A stretch of DNA of 64,000 bases from Streptomyces sp. NBC_00094 (lineage in GTDB: Bacteria > Actinomycetota > Actinomycetes > Streptomycetales > Streptomycetaceae): positions 3,973,501-4,037,500 of the forward strand of contig NZ_JAPEMB010000001.1 in the NCBI RefSeq assembly GCF_026343125.1, given 5' to 3'. Each line of letters opens with the position of its first letter. Position 1 is the first letter of the stretch. The notes under the pieces were generated by a model that saw only the letters and a list, made by a program, of their open reading frames with translations, searched no databases and had not been told where the DNA came from. Below, one piece after another: positions 24,774 through 33,354 of the stretch. A program made the position numbers and the translations under genes.

Positions 24774-26177
24774 TCAGACCGTACGGAGCAGGACCGCGGG
24801 CTGTTCGACGCAGTCCGCCACGTACCGCAGGAAGCCGCCCGCGGCGCCACCGTCGCAGACGCGGTGGTCGAAGGTGAGCGAGAGCTGCACCACCTGACGC
24901 ACGGCCAGTTCGCCCTGGTGGACCCAGGGCTTGGGGATGATCCGGCCGACGCCGAGCATCGCGGCCTCGGGGTGGTTGATGATCGGCGTGGAGCCGTCGA
25001 CCCCGAACACCCCGTAGTTGTTCAGGGTGAACGTGCCGCCCGTCAGATCGGCCGGGGTGAGCGTCCCCTGCCGGGCGGACTCGGTGAGCCGGGCGAACTC
25101 GGCCGTCAGCGACTCGGCCGTGCGCGTCCCCGCGTCCCTGACCACCGGGACGACCAGACCGCGCGGGGTCTGGGCGGCGAACCCGATGTGCACGGCGGGC
25201 AGCCGGACGATCTCCCGGGCGGCCGTGTCCACCGTGGAGTTGAGCTCGGGGAACCGGGCCAGGGCGTGGGCACAGATCCGGGCGAGGAGCGCGAGCAGCG
25301 AGATCTTCGGCCCGCCCGCCGCGTTCATCGCCGTCCGCGCCGCCATCAGCTCGGTCGCGTCGGCGTCGACCCAGCAGGTCGCGTCCGGGATCTCCGTACG
25401 ACTGCGCGAGAGCTTGTCCGCCACCGCGCCGCGGAGCCCGCGCAGCGGAATCCGCTCGCCGGCCGCCGCGGAGCCCACCGAAACAGCCCCCGTGGCGACC
25501 GCGGATGCCGGGGCGACCTGCGCGGCGGCGGCCGGCCGGTCCAGGGCCGCGAGGGCCAGCTCCACATCCGCCCGCAGGATCAGCCCTTCGGGCCCCGATC
25601 CACGGACCTCCCGCAGATCGAGCCCCCGGTCCCGGGCCAGCTTCCGTACGAGCGGCGAGATGACCGGCACGGGCCCCTCGGGCGCGGCGGCGGCCGGGGC
25701 GACGGGCTCCGGCGCCTTCACGGCAACGGCGGCCGGGGCAGGAGTCGGGGCAGCGGCCGGAGCCTGGGCCACCGCGGGGTTCGCGGGCCGTACCCGGCGG
25801 CGCCGGGCGGCGGGTCCCGCCGTGCCGTAGCCGACGAGCACGTTGCCGGAGTACTCCGACGAGACGGCGGACTCGGCGTCCCCGCCGGACGCGGAGGCCC
25901 CCGTCGCGACGGGCGCGGAGGTGGCCTCCGTACCGCCCACCGCGACCGTCAGGAGCGGCGCGCCGACGGGCAGTTCGGTGCCCTCCTCCCCGTACCGCGC
26001 GGTGACGACACCGCCGTACGGGCAGGGCACCTCGACCATCGCCTTGGCCGTCTCGACCTCGACGACCGGCTGGTCGATGGCGACGACGTCACCGACGGCG
26101 ACGAGCCAGCGGACGATCTCGGCCTCGGTGAGTCCCTCGCCGAGGTCGGGCAGCTTGAATTCGAGCACCTGGGCCAT
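24774..26177 (-). CDS. bkdC: Branched-chain alpha-keto acid dehydrogenase E2 (copy 2)
   Basis: A 467-residue acyltransferase. Lipoyl domain at 1-80 with Lys in EVETAKAMVE; Ala/Pro-rich linker; E3-binding domain near 180-215 (VRKLARDRGLDLREVRGSG); catalytic domain ending with HRVCDG, which keeps the catalytic His and Asp. The ATG at 26177 shares one base with the stop of the E1beta gene (TGATG). It is the last gene of the operon; 82 bp separate it from the mobA-like gene, and no strong hairpin is visible there. It acts together with 26177-28374 and an E3 encoded elsewhere. Confidence 0.92.
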   Translation of the reverse strand: MAQVLEFKLPDLGEGLTEAEIVRWLVAVGDVVAIDQPVVEVETAKAMVEVPCPYGGVVTARYGEEGTELPVGAPLLTVAVGGTEATSAPVATGASASGGDAESAVSSEYSGNVLVGYGTAGPAARRRRVRPANPAVAQAPAAAPTPAPAAVAVKAPEPVAPAAAAPEGPVPVISPLVRKLARDRGLDLREVRGSGPEGLILRADVELALAALDRPAAAAQVAPASAVATGAVSVGSAAAGERIPLRGLRGAVADKLSRSRTEIPDATCWVDADATELMAARTAMNAAGGPKISLLALLARICAHALARFPELNSTVDTAAREIVRLPAVHIGFAAQTPRGLVVPVVRDAGTRTAESLTAEFARLTESARQGTLTPADLTGGTFTLNNYGVFGVDGSTPIINHPEAAMLGVGRIIPKPWVHQGELAVRQVVQLSLTFDHRVCDGGAAGGFLRYVADCVEQPAVLLRTV

Positions 26178-27223
26178 CAGCTCTGCGCCTCCCACTGCAG
26201 CCGCGCCACCGCGTCCAGGACCCGGTCCACACCGGGAAGATGGTGCCGCTCCAGCATCGGCGGCGGGTACGGGATGTCGAAGCCCGCGACCCGCAGCACC
26301 GGCGCCTCCAGGTGGTGGAAGCAGCGCTCCATGACCCGTGCGGCTATCTCCGCGCCCGGGCCGGCGAAGCCGGTCGACTCGTGCACCACGACCGCGCGGC
26401 CGGTGCGCCGCACGGAGGCGCAGACGGTCTCGTCGTCGAACGGCACGAGCGAGCGCAGGTCGATGACCTCCAGGTCCCAGCCCTCGGCCTGGGCCGCCTC
26501 CGCCGCCTCCAGGCAGACCGGAACCGACGGACCGTAGGTGATCAGGGTGGCGCCGGTGCCCCGCCGCCGTACGACCGCCTTGCCGATCGGCTCGACGGGC
26601 GCCGGCGCCTCGGGGGACCAGTCGGACTTGGACCAGTAGAGCCGCTTGGGCTCCAGGAAGACCACCGGGTCGTCGGAGGCGATGGCCGCGCGCAGCAGCC
26701 CGTAGGCGTCCTCGACGGTGGCCGGGGTGACGACGTGCAGGCCGGGGGTGGCCATGTAGTAGGCCTCGGAGGAGTCGCTGTGGTGCTCGACCCCGCCGAT
26801 CCCGCCGCCGTACGGCACACGGATGACGATCGGCATCGGCATCGCGCCGCGCGTGCGGTTGCGCATCTTCGCCACGTGGGAGAGCAGCTGCTCGAACGCC
26901 GGGTAGGCGAAGGCGTCGAACTGCATCTCGACGACCGGCCGCAGGCCGTACATGGCCATGCCGACGGCCGCACCGAGGATGCCCGCCTCGGCCAGCGGGG
27001 TATCGGTGCAGCGGTCCTCGCCGAACTCCTTGGCGAGCCCGTCGGTGACCCGGAAGACACCGCCGAGCGTGCCGACGTCCTCGCCCATCACATGGACGGT
27101 GGGGTCCTCGGCCATCGCGTCGCGCATGGCGCGCTGGAGCGCCTGCGCCATCGTCGCGGGCTTCGGCTTCCCGGCGGCGCCGGCCGCCCTGGCCGCCGCC
27201 GTCCCGGTCGTCGCGGTCGTCAT
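26177..27223 (-). CDS. bkdB: Branched-chain alpha-keto acid dehydrogenase E1 beta subunit (copy 2)
   Basis: About 348 residues; longer than copy 1 because of an Ala/Thr/Gly-rich N-terminal extension of roughly 20 residues before TMAQALQRAMRDAMAEDP. Family landmarks: GEDVGTLGGVFRVTDGL, DTPLAEAGILGAAVG, VPYGGGIGGVEHHSDSSE and EVIDLRSLVPFDDE. I prefer the ATG at 27223 because it gives the same TGATG one-base overlap as the next junction; GTG at 27226 is the alternative. It pairs with the alpha subunit at 27223-28374. Confidence 0.92.
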   Translation of the reverse strand: MTTATTGTAAARAAGAAGKPKPATMAQALQRAMRDAMAEDPTVHVMGEDVGTLGGVFRVTDGLAKEFGEDRCTDTPLAEAGILGAAVGMAMYGLRPVVEMQFDAFAYPAFEQLLSHVAKMRNRTRGAMPMPIVIRVPYGGGIGGVEHHSDSSEAYYMATPGLHVVTPATVEDAYGLLRAAIASDDPVVFLEPKRLYWSKSDWSPEAPAPVEPIGKAVVRRRGTGATLITYGPSVPVCLEAAEAAQAEGWDLEVIDLRSLVPFDDETVCASVRRTGRAVVVHESTGFAGPGAEIAARVMERCFHHLEAPVLRVAGFDIPYPPPMLERHHLPGVDRVLDAVARLQWEAQS

Positions 27224-28374
27224 CACGCCTCACCCTCGGCATCGAGCTCGGCGCGCAGCTGCGCCGCCTGCTCCCGCAGCTGCGCGGTCTGCTCCGCGTA
27301 CACGTGGGAGAACAGGTCCATCGGATCGAGCACCGGGTCGGCGTTCATCCGTTCGCGCAGCTCCGCCGCCATCGTCTCGGCGGCCTCGGCCGCCGCGCGC
27401 CGACCGTCCTCGTCGAGCAGGCCACGCTCCGTCAGCTCCCTTTCGAGGAGCAGGATCGGGTCGTGCGCCCGCCAGGTCTCGACCTCGCCGGCCGCGCGGT
27501 AGCGGGTGGCGTCGTCGGCGTTGGTGTGGGCGTCGATCCGGTACGTGATGGCCTCGACGAGGGTGGGGCCGCCGCCGCGCCGCGCGCGGGCCACGGCCTC
27601 GGTCAGCACCTGGTGGACGGCGACCGCGTCGTTGCCGTCGACCAGCCGGCCCGGCATCCCGTATCCGACGGCCTTGTGGGCGAGGGAGGGGGCGGCGGTC
27701 TGCTTGGCCAGCGGCACGGAGATCGCGAAGCCGTTGTTCTGCACGAAGAAGACCACGGGGGCCTTCCAGACGGCCGCGAAGTTCAGGGCCTCGTGGAAGT
27801 CGCCCTCGCTGGTGCCGCCGTCGCCGACCATGGCGAGCGCGACCACGTCGTCGCCCTTGAGGCGGGCGGCGTGGGCGAGGCCCACCGCGTGCGGGAGCTG
27901 GGTGGCCAGCGGGGTGCTGAGCGGCGCGATGCGGTGCTCGCGCGGGTCGTACCCGGTGTGCCAGTCGCCGCGCAGCAGCGTCAGGGCCTGTACGGGGTCG
28001 AGCCCGCGGGCGACCGCCGCCAGGGTGTCGCGGTACGAGGGGAAGAGCCAGTCCCGCTCCTCGAGGGCGAGGGCGGCGCCGATCTCGCACGCCTCCTGGC
28101 CGGTGGTGGACGGGTACACGGCGAGCCGGCCCTGCTTGGTGAGCGCGGTGGCCTGCGTGTTGTACCGGCGGCCGCGGATCAGCTCCGCGTACAGCCGGAG
28201 CAGCAGCGCGGGGTCGGCGTCGGCCACGGCCTCGGTGCCGAGCACGCGCAGCGGCTCGGCCTCGGGCAGCAGCGGGGCGGGGTCGGTCCGCGGCTGCCAT
28301 GCCGGCGGCGGGGTGGGCCGGTGGGCGGGGGCGGCACCGGGCGGCTCTTGGACTGTCGAACTGCGCTGTTGCAA
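27223..28374 (-). CDS. bkdA: Branched-chain alpha-keto acid dehydrogenase E1 alpha subunit (copy 2)
   Basis: ThDP-dependent E1 alpha subunit. Conserved block from AWQPRTDPAPLLPEAEPLRVL; cofactor motif GDGGTSEGDFHEALNFAAVW ending QNN; loop YRIDAHTNADDATRYR. The start is uncertain: TTG at 28374 has GAGGAGG at ideal spacing (383 residues), while GTG at 28383 sits directly on that ribosome-binding site. No ATG is available. Divergent from bkdR. The gap in front contains a TetR-type palindrome and two inverted DnaA boxes. The sequence differs clearly from copy 1, so this is an old duplication or two independent lineages. Confidence 0.9.
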   Translation of the reverse strand: MQQRSSTVQEPPGAAPAHRPTPPPAWQPRTDPAPLLPEAEPLRVLGTEAVADADPALLLRLYAELIRGRRYNTQATALTKQGRLAVYPSTTGQEACEIGAALALEERDWLFPSYRDTLAAVARGLDPVQALTLLRGDWHTGYDPREHRIAPLSTPLATQLPHAVGLAHAARLKGDDVVALAMVGDGGTSEGDFHEALNFAAVWKAPVVFFVQNNGFAISVPLAKQTAAPSLAHKAVGYGMPGRLVDGNDAVAVHQVLTEAVARARRGGGPTLVEAITYRIDAHTNADDATRYRAAGEVETWRAHDPILLLERELTERGLLDEDGRRAAAEAAETMAAELRERMNADPVLDPMDLFSHVYAEQTAQLREQAAQLRAELDAEGEA

Positions 28375-28445
28375 CGAGTCCACCTCCTCGTGGGAGCGGG
28401 CATAAGACCCGAAGGCGGGTGGCGCGAGTGTGGTGCGCCTCACCT

Positions 28446-28459
28446 ACCGATTGTTCGGT
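28446..28459. promoter_or_regulatory. Near-identical copy of the paa TetR palindrome, in the bkdA-bkdR gap
   Basis: ACCGATTGTTCGGT differs by one base from ACCGATCGTTCGGT, the palindrome at 31508-31521 and (inverted) 36185-36198. It lies 63-72 bp upstream of the possible bkdA starts and 102 bp from bkdR. Confidence 0.6.
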
Positions 28460-28493
28460 CGTGGAGGCATTTTGGCTACAGGCACCTCCAGCC

Positions 28494-28515
28494 TGTGGAC
28501 AAACGGTTCTCCACA
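28494..28515. other. Two inverted DnaA-box-like sequences
   Basis: TTGTCCACA, the preferred Streptomyces DnaA box, lies on the minus strand at 28494-28502. TTCTCCACA lies on the plus strand at 28507-28515. The surrounding CCAGGCTGTGGA arms make a 12-bp imperfect dyad with one mismatch. It could instead be the Lrp-type operator of bkdR. Confidence 0.5.
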
Positions 28516-28560
28516 GCCTGGGATAGAAGCAGGTCGTCCAGCGGAGAGAGGCGGGGGGAC

Positions 28561-29187
28561 ATGGCGGATGAACAAATGGCCGTCGACCGGAGCAGGGTTC
28601 CGAGCGACACCACGGGCGGAGTACCGGGCGAGACCCCGGACGGGGCACTCGGCGGGGCACTCGACGCCTCCGACGGCGAGGTGCCCGGCGAGGCCCTGAG
28701 CGCACCGATCGGCGCGCCGACGGGCGCCCTGCCGGCGCGCCCGCTCGACGCGATCGACCGCGACATCCTGCGGTTGCTGCAAACGGACGGTCGCGCCTCG
28801 GTACGCTCCGTGGCCGAGCGCGTGCACGTCTCCCGGGCCAACGCCTACGCACGCATCAACCGGCTCATCGACGACGGGGTGATCCGCGGCTTCAGCGCCC
28901 GGGTCAACCACGAGCGGGCGGGGCACGGCGCCTCCGCGTACATCACGCTCAAGATCGTCCAGAATTCGTGGCGCACGGTCCGCGAGCAGCTCAGGGCGCT
29001 GCCGGGCGCGACGCACATCGCCCTGGTCAGCGGCGATTTCGATGTGCTGCTGCTCGTGCACACCCCGGACAACCGGACGCTGCGCGAGCTCGTGCTCACC
29101 CGGCTCCAGTCGATCCCCGAGGTGCTGTCCACCCGCACCCTGCTGGTCTTCGAGGAGACGGACCTCAACACCGACCACCGCCTCTGA
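28561..29187 (+). CDS. bkdR: Lrp/AsnC-family regulator BkdR
   Basis: A 208-residue regulator. The first 58 residues are a Gly/Pro/Asp-rich disordered leader, longer than in typical Lrp proteins. The helix-turn-helix follows (LDAIDRDILRLLQTDGRASV, then VSRANAYARINRLIDDGVI), and then the RAM effector-binding domain (SAYITLKIVQNSWRTV, LVSGDFDVLLLVH). ATG at 28561 with GGAGAGAGG upstream; the next in-frame ATG, 15 bp on, is possible. Divergence from bkdABC is the classical arrangement for BkdR, which senses branched-chain amino or keto acids. Confidence 0.9.
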   Translation: MADEQMAVDRSRVPSDTTGGVPGETPDGALGGALDASDGEVPGEALSAPIGAPTGALPARPLDAIDRDILRLLQTDGRASVRSVAERVHVSRANAYARINRLIDDGVIRGFSARVNHERAGHGASAYITLKIVQNSWRTVREQLRALPGATHIALVSGDFDVLLLVHTPDNRTLRELVLTRLQSIPEVLSTRTLLVFEETDLNTDHRL

Positions 29188-29212
29188 CCCACGAGAGCCG
29201 CCCGAAACAGCA

Positions 29213-29236
29213 GGACGGCCCCCGAAGGGGCCGTCC
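29213..29236. terminator. GC hairpin with CGAA tetraloop after bkdR
   Basis: GGACGGCCCC at 29213-29222 pairs perfectly with 29227-29236 around CGAA. It lies between bkdR and the convergent TetR gene and probably terminates both transcripts. Confidence 0.75.
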
Positions 29237-29290
29237 GCGAGCCGTCGGCATGCTGTCCGCAAGCCGTCCGCAGGCCGGTGGTGCGCCTGC

Positions 29291-29884
29291 TCAGCGGGCC
29301 GTCTTCAGCCCGTCGAACGCGAGGTGCGCGACGGTCTCGGCGAGCCGCTCCCGCTCGCCCACCGCGTCCGGATGCGGCCGGTACCACTCCACCAGCGAGT
29401 TGATCATGCCGAAGAGGAGCCGGGTCGCCAGCCGGATGTCCACGTCGGCCCGCAGGTCGCCCTCCGCCACGGCGGCCTTCAGCAGCTCGGCCACCCTCTG
29501 GTCGAACTCGCGCCGCCGCTCCATCGCCCACCGCTCGGTCGCGGTGTTGCCCCGCACCCGCAGCAGCAGCGTCACGTACGGCAGCTCCGCTATCAGCACC
29601 TCGACGGTGCGGCGCGTGACGTACTCGACCCGCTCCACGGCCCGGCCGCGCACCGCGCCCGGCTCCTCGAGCACCGCGAAGAGCCCGTCGAGCGCCCGGC
29701 TGACCGCCCGCCGCAGCAGCTCCTCCTTGCCGGAGACGTGGTGGTAGATCGACGACTTGGAGATCCCCGCCGCCTTGGACAGGTGCTCCATGGAGGTGCC
29801 GTCGTAGCCGCGCTCGTTGAAGGCCCGCACCGCGACCGAGAGCAGCGTCTCCGGGGTGTACGTGTCGCGCTTCGCCGTCGTCAT
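29291..29884 (-). CDS. TetR-family regulator of the phenylacetate genes (PaaR-like)
   Basis: A 197-residue TetR regulator. DNA-binding domain: LLSVAVRAFNERGYDGTSMEHLSKAAGISKSSIYHH, given here as helix 1 (AVRAFNERGYDGTSMEHLSK) and the recognition helix (AGISKSSIYHHVSGKEELL). The C-terminal ligand domain is all-helical. The ATG at 29884 overlaps the end of the 3-hydroxyacyl-CoA dehydrogenase gene by four bases, so they are one operon. The palindrome AACCGAACGATCGGTC upstream of that operon and of paaA is the likely binding site; phenylacetyl-CoA would be the expected inducer. Confidence 0.85.
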   Translation of the reverse strand: MTTAKRDTYTPETLLSVAVRAFNERGYDGTSMEHLSKAAGISKSSIYHHVSGKEELLRRAVSRALDGLFAVLEEPGAVRGRAVERVEYVTRRTVEVLIAELPYVTLLLRVRGNTATERWAMERRREFDQRVAELLKAAVAEGDLRADVDIRLATRLLFGMINSLVEWYRPHPDAVGERERLAETVAHLAFDGLKTAR

Positions 29885-31452
29885 CGGGCGTCCTTTCCGA
29901 TCCGGGCCGCATCGACGCTTCCCCGGCGGGCGGAGGCCAGGCTCGGCGCGTACCGCCCCGTCGGGTAGCGCTTGTCCATCTCCGACAGCAGGTCGCACAC
30001 GCGCATGTGCCCCACCTTCTCGGCCCACTCCAGCGGGCCGGCGGGGTAGTTGACCCCGAGCCGCATCGCCGTGTCCACGTCCTCTGCGGTGGCGACGCCC
30101 CGGTCGACCGCGTCGGCCGCCAGATCGGCCAGCATCGCGACCGTACGGGCGACGATCATGCCGGGCACGTCGCCGATCACCGACACCTTCTTGCCGAGCG
30201 CCTGGAAGAGGCCCACGGCCTCCGCGAGGGCCTCGGCCGAGGTCCGCTCCGCGGTGGAGAGCACGATCCGGCTCGCGCTCGCGTAGTCGAGCGCGAGGTC
30301 GAAGTAGATGACGTCGTCGCTGAAGTACTCGAAGGAGCTCTCCCCGTCCGCGAGGACGAGGTGGCCGCCGCCGGGCAGCACGACGTGCCCGTGACCGCCC
30401 TTGCGCCGCACCTTGACCCCCGCCTCCTCGAAGAGCCCCACCAGCGGCTCGGCGGGCCCCAGGTCACCCCGGACGACGATCTTCGCGGGCGCCTCGGCGG
30501 GCGGAGCGTTGTGCGGCTCGGGACGGACCGCCCCCTCCTCGTACGAGAACCAGCCCTGCCCCGACTTGCGGCCGAGCCGCCCCGACTCCACGAGCCGCCG
30601 CTGCGCGAGCGAGGGCGTGAACTTCGGATCCTGGTAGAAGGACTCCCAGACGGAACGGGTGACGGCCTCGTTCACGTCCTGGCCGATGAGGTCGGTGAGC
30701 TCGAAGGGCCCCATGCGGAAACCGCCGCACTCGCGCAGGGCGGCGTCGATGGTGGCGGGGTCCGCCGCGCCCTCCTCGTAGACCCTCAGCGCCTCCGCGT
30801 AGAAGGGGCGCGCGACCCGGTTCACGATGAAGCCGGGGGTGTCCGCGCAGCGCACCGGCGTCTTGCCCCAGCCCTTCATCGTCTCGTACGCGCGCGTGGC
30901 GACGTCCGCGTCGGTGGCGAAGCCGCTGACGACCTCGACGAGCGGGAGCAGCGGCGCCGGGTTGAAGAAGTGCAGTCCGACGAACCGGCCGGGCAGGCGC
31001 AGTCCTCCCGCGATCGCCGTGACGGAGAGGGAGGAGGTGTTCGTGGCGAGGACGGTGTCGTCGCCGACGACCTTCTCCAGGTCGGCGAAGAGCTGCTGCT
31101 TGACCGGGAGGTGCTCGACGATCGCCTCGACGACGAGCGCCGCGTCGGCGAGCTCCGCGAGGTCCTCGGCGGCGTGCAGCCGTGCGACGGCCGCCTCGCG
31201 CGCGGCGGCGTCCAGGCGCCCCTTCTCCACGAGCCGGTCCAGCCGGCCGGTGAGGGCGGCCACGGCCTCCCCCGCGCGGCCGGGGGCGCTGTCGTAGAGC
31301 CGGACGGGATGACCGGCGACCAGCGCGACCTGGGCGATGCCCTGGCCCATGGTGCCGGTGCCGACGACGGCCACGGTGCGGTCCTGCGCGAGTGCGGTGG
31401 GCTCACTGGCGGTCACGTCGTCGCTCCCCCTGACGGTCACGTTGGCGCTCAT
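29881..31452 (-). CDS. paaH: 3-hydroxyacyl-CoA dehydrogenase (PaaH/PaaC-type)
   Basis: A 523-residue NAD-dependent dehydrogenase that oxidises the 3-hydroxyadipyl-CoA intermediate of aerobic phenylacetate breakdown. Rossmann motif VVGTGTMGQGIAQVAL; catalytic region GLHFFNPAPLLPLVEVV with the His, and TPGFIVNRVARPFYAEAL. The C-terminal 3HCDH domain appears twice, the second copy near residue 445 (VGLFQALGKKVSVIGDVPGM). Double-C-domain, roughly 500-residue forms are typical of PaaH. ATG at 31452 with GAGGA eight bases upstream. A less specific fatty-acid role is possible. Confidence 0.88.
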   Translation of the reverse strand: MSANVTVRGSDDVTASEPTALAQDRTVAVVGTGTMGQGIAQVALVAGHPVRLYDSAPGRAGEAVAALTGRLDRLVEKGRLDAAAREAAVARLHAAEDLAELADAALVVEAIVEHLPVKQQLFADLEKVVGDDTVLATNTSSLSVTAIAGGLRLPGRFVGLHFFNPAPLLPLVEVVSGFATDADVATRAYETMKGWGKTPVRCADTPGFIVNRVARPFYAEALRVYEEGAADPATIDAALRECGGFRMGPFELTDLIGQDVNEAVTRSVWESFYQDPKFTPSLAQRRLVESGRLGRKSGQGWFSYEEGAVRPEPHNAPPAEAPAKIVVRGDLGPAEPLVGLFEEAGVKVRRKGGHGHVVLPGGGHLVLADGESSFEYFSDDVIYFDLALDYASASRIVLSTAERTSAEALAEAVGLFQALGKKVSVIGDVPGMIVARTVAMLADLAADAVDRGVATAEDVDTAMRLGVNYPAGPLEWAEKVGHMRVCDLLSEMDKRYPTGRYAPSLASARRGSVDAARIGKDAR

Positions 31453-31507
31453 AGGAGTGATCCTCCCCGATGGGTTTTCCACAGGATCGACGGACCCCCT
31501 TGTCCCG

Positions 31508-31521
31508 ACCGATCGTTCGGT
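31508..31521. promoter_or_regulatory. TetR-type operator in the paaH/paaN divergent promoter
   Basis: ACCGATCGTTCGGT. Extended to 16 bp it is the exact reverse complement of the site before paaA (AACCGAACGATCGGTC). It is centred between the divergent starts at 31452 and 31577, so one bound dimer could repress both directions. Confidence 0.8.
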
Positions 31522-31576
31522 TACTCTAACTCCGTACGTGTCTCCCTGCCCAGCTCGACGAGGAGTTGGTCCACCC

Positions 31577-33274
31577 ATGGCCACCGCTCAGCCGACCACC
31601 GACCGTCTGGCCGAGAAGCACCGGTCCACGCTCGATCAGGCACTCGCCACGATCCGCACCCGCGCCTACTGGTCTCCGCACCCCGAGCACCCGAAGGCCT
31701 ACGGGGCGGACGGCTCGCTCGACGCGGCGGCCGGGCTCGCCGCCCACCAGGCCCTGCTGAACACCCGCTTCGAGCTCGACCAGCCCGGCACGGACGGCTG
31801 GACCGGCGGCGAGGTCTCGCCGTTCGGCCCGGAGCTCGGCATCGAGTACCCGCACGCCGACATCGACGTCCTGCTTCCCGCGATGCGCGCGGGCATGGCC
31901 GCCTGGCGCGACGCCGGCGCCGAGACCCGCGCCCTCGTCTGCCTGGAGATCCTGTCCCGGATCTCGGCCCGTACCCACGAGTTCGCCCACGCCGTCATGC
32001 ACACCAGCGGACAGGCGTTCATGATGGCGTTCCAGGCCGGCGGCCCGCACGCCCAGGACCGCGGCCTGGAGGCCGTGGCATACGCGTACGCGGAGCAGAC
32101 CCGCACCCCCGCGGGCCGCGCCGCCTGGTCCAAGCCCCAGGGCAAGCGGGACCCGCTGGAGCTCTCCAAGGAGTTCACCCCGGTCGGCCGCGGCATCGCC
32201 CTGGTCATCGGCTGCAACACGTTCCCCACGTGGAACGGCTACCCGGGCCTGTTCGCCTCGCTGGCCACCGGAAACCCGGTCCTGGTCAAGCCGCACCCGC
32301 GCGCCGTCCTGCCGCTCGCGCTCACTGTCCGCGTCGCCCGCGAGGTGCTCGCCGAGACCGGTTTCGACCCGAACCTGGTCGCGCTCGCCGTCGAGCGCCC
32401 GGGCGAGGGCATCGCCAAGACCCTGGCCGTGCGCCCCGAGATCCGGATCATCGACTACACCGGCTCCACCGCCTTCGGCGACTGGCTGGAGGCCAACGCC
32501 CGCCAGGCGCAGGTCTACACCGAGAAGGCCGGAGTCAACACGGTCGTGGTCGACTCGACCGACGACTACAAGGGGATGCTCGGCAACCTGGCCTTCTCCC
32601 TTTCGCTGTACAGCGGCCAGATGTGCACCACCCCGCAGAACCTGCTGATCCCCCGCGACGGCATCGCCACCGACCAGGGCCCCAAGTCGTACGACGAGGT
32701 CGTCACCGACCTCGCGACGGCGGTAGGCGGCCTGCTCGGCGACGACGCCCGGGCGAACGGTCTGCTGGGCGCGCTGGTCAACCCGGACGTGAAGGCGCGG
32801 CTGGAGGCCGCCGCCGGCCTCGGTGAGGTGGCGCTCGCCTCCCGCGAGGTGACGAACCCGGACTTCCCGGACGCCGTGGTCCGTACGCCGGTCATCGTGA
32901 AGCTGGACGGCACCAAGCCGGACGCCGAGGCCGCGTACTTCTCCGAGTGCTTCGGCCCTGTCTCCTTCGCCGTCTCGGTGGACTCCACCGCCGACGCCCT
33001 GGAGCTGCTGCGGCGCACGGTCCGTGAGAAGGGCGCGATGACGGTCGGCGCGTACACGACCTCGGCCGAGACCGAGCGCGCGGTGGAGGAGGTCTGTCTG
33101 GAGGAGTCGGCGCAGCTGTCGCTGAACCTCACGGGCGGGGTGTTCGTCAACCAGACGGCGGCGTTCTCCGACTTCCACGGCTCCGGCGGCAACCCCGCGG
33201 CGAACGCGGCGCTGTGCGACGGTGCCTTCGTCTCCAACCGTTTCCGGGTGGTGGAGGTCCGCCGCCAGGCCTGA
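31577..33274 (+). CDS. paaN: Phenylacetic acid degradation protein PaaN (aldehyde dehydrogenase family)
   Basis: A 565-residue aldehyde dehydrogenase-fold protein. Cofactor segment VIGCNTFPTWNGYP and VLVKPHP; catalytic Cys in YSGQMCTTPQNLL; Glu in YFSECFGPVSFAV; terminal LNLTGGVFVNQ. It lacks the hydratase (MaoC-like) half of PaaZ, so it would be expected only to oxidise the semialdehyde formed after ring opening, a role suggested but not firmly shown for PaaN. ATG at 31577 preceded by GAGGAG. Divergent from paaH, with the shared palindrome between. Confidence 0.88.
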   Translation: MATAQPTTDRLAEKHRSTLDQALATIRTRAYWSPHPEHPKAYGADGSLDAAAGLAAHQALLNTRFELDQPGTDGWTGGEVSPFGPELGIEYPHADIDVLLPAMRAGMAAWRDAGAETRALVCLEILSRISARTHEFAHAVMHTSGQAFMMAFQAGGPHAQDRGLEAVAYAYAEQTRTPAGRAAWSKPQGKRDPLELSKEFTPVGRGIALVIGCNTFPTWNGYPGLFASLATGNPVLVKPHPRAVLPLALTVRVAREVLAETGFDPNLVALAVERPGEGIAKTLAVRPEIRIIDYTGSTAFGDWLEANARQAQVYTEKAGVNTVVVDSTDDYKGMLGNLAFSLSLYSGQMCTTPQNLLIPRDGIATDQGPKSYDEVVTDLATAVGGLLGDDARANGLLGALVNPDVKARLEAAAGLGEVALASREVTNPDFPDAVVRTPVIVKLDGTKPDAEAAYFSECFGPVSFAVSVDSTADALELLRRTVREKGAMTVGAYTTSAETERAVEEVCLEESAQLSLNLTGGVFVNQTAAFSDFHGSGGNPAANAALCDGAFVSNRFRVVEVRRQA

Positions 33275-33354
33275 CGCTCCGGTACCGCGGGGGCCCTCCG
33301 GGGTCTCCGCGGGCCGTCAGGCGCGCGATTCGGGCATCGGACAGGGGTGTCGAT

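Noticed and set aside
33275..33354. Hairpin-like GC repeats after paaN as a terminator
   Set aside because: The complementary segments (CCGCGGG/CCCTCCGGGG) are short and imperfect, so no reliable stem can be claimed.
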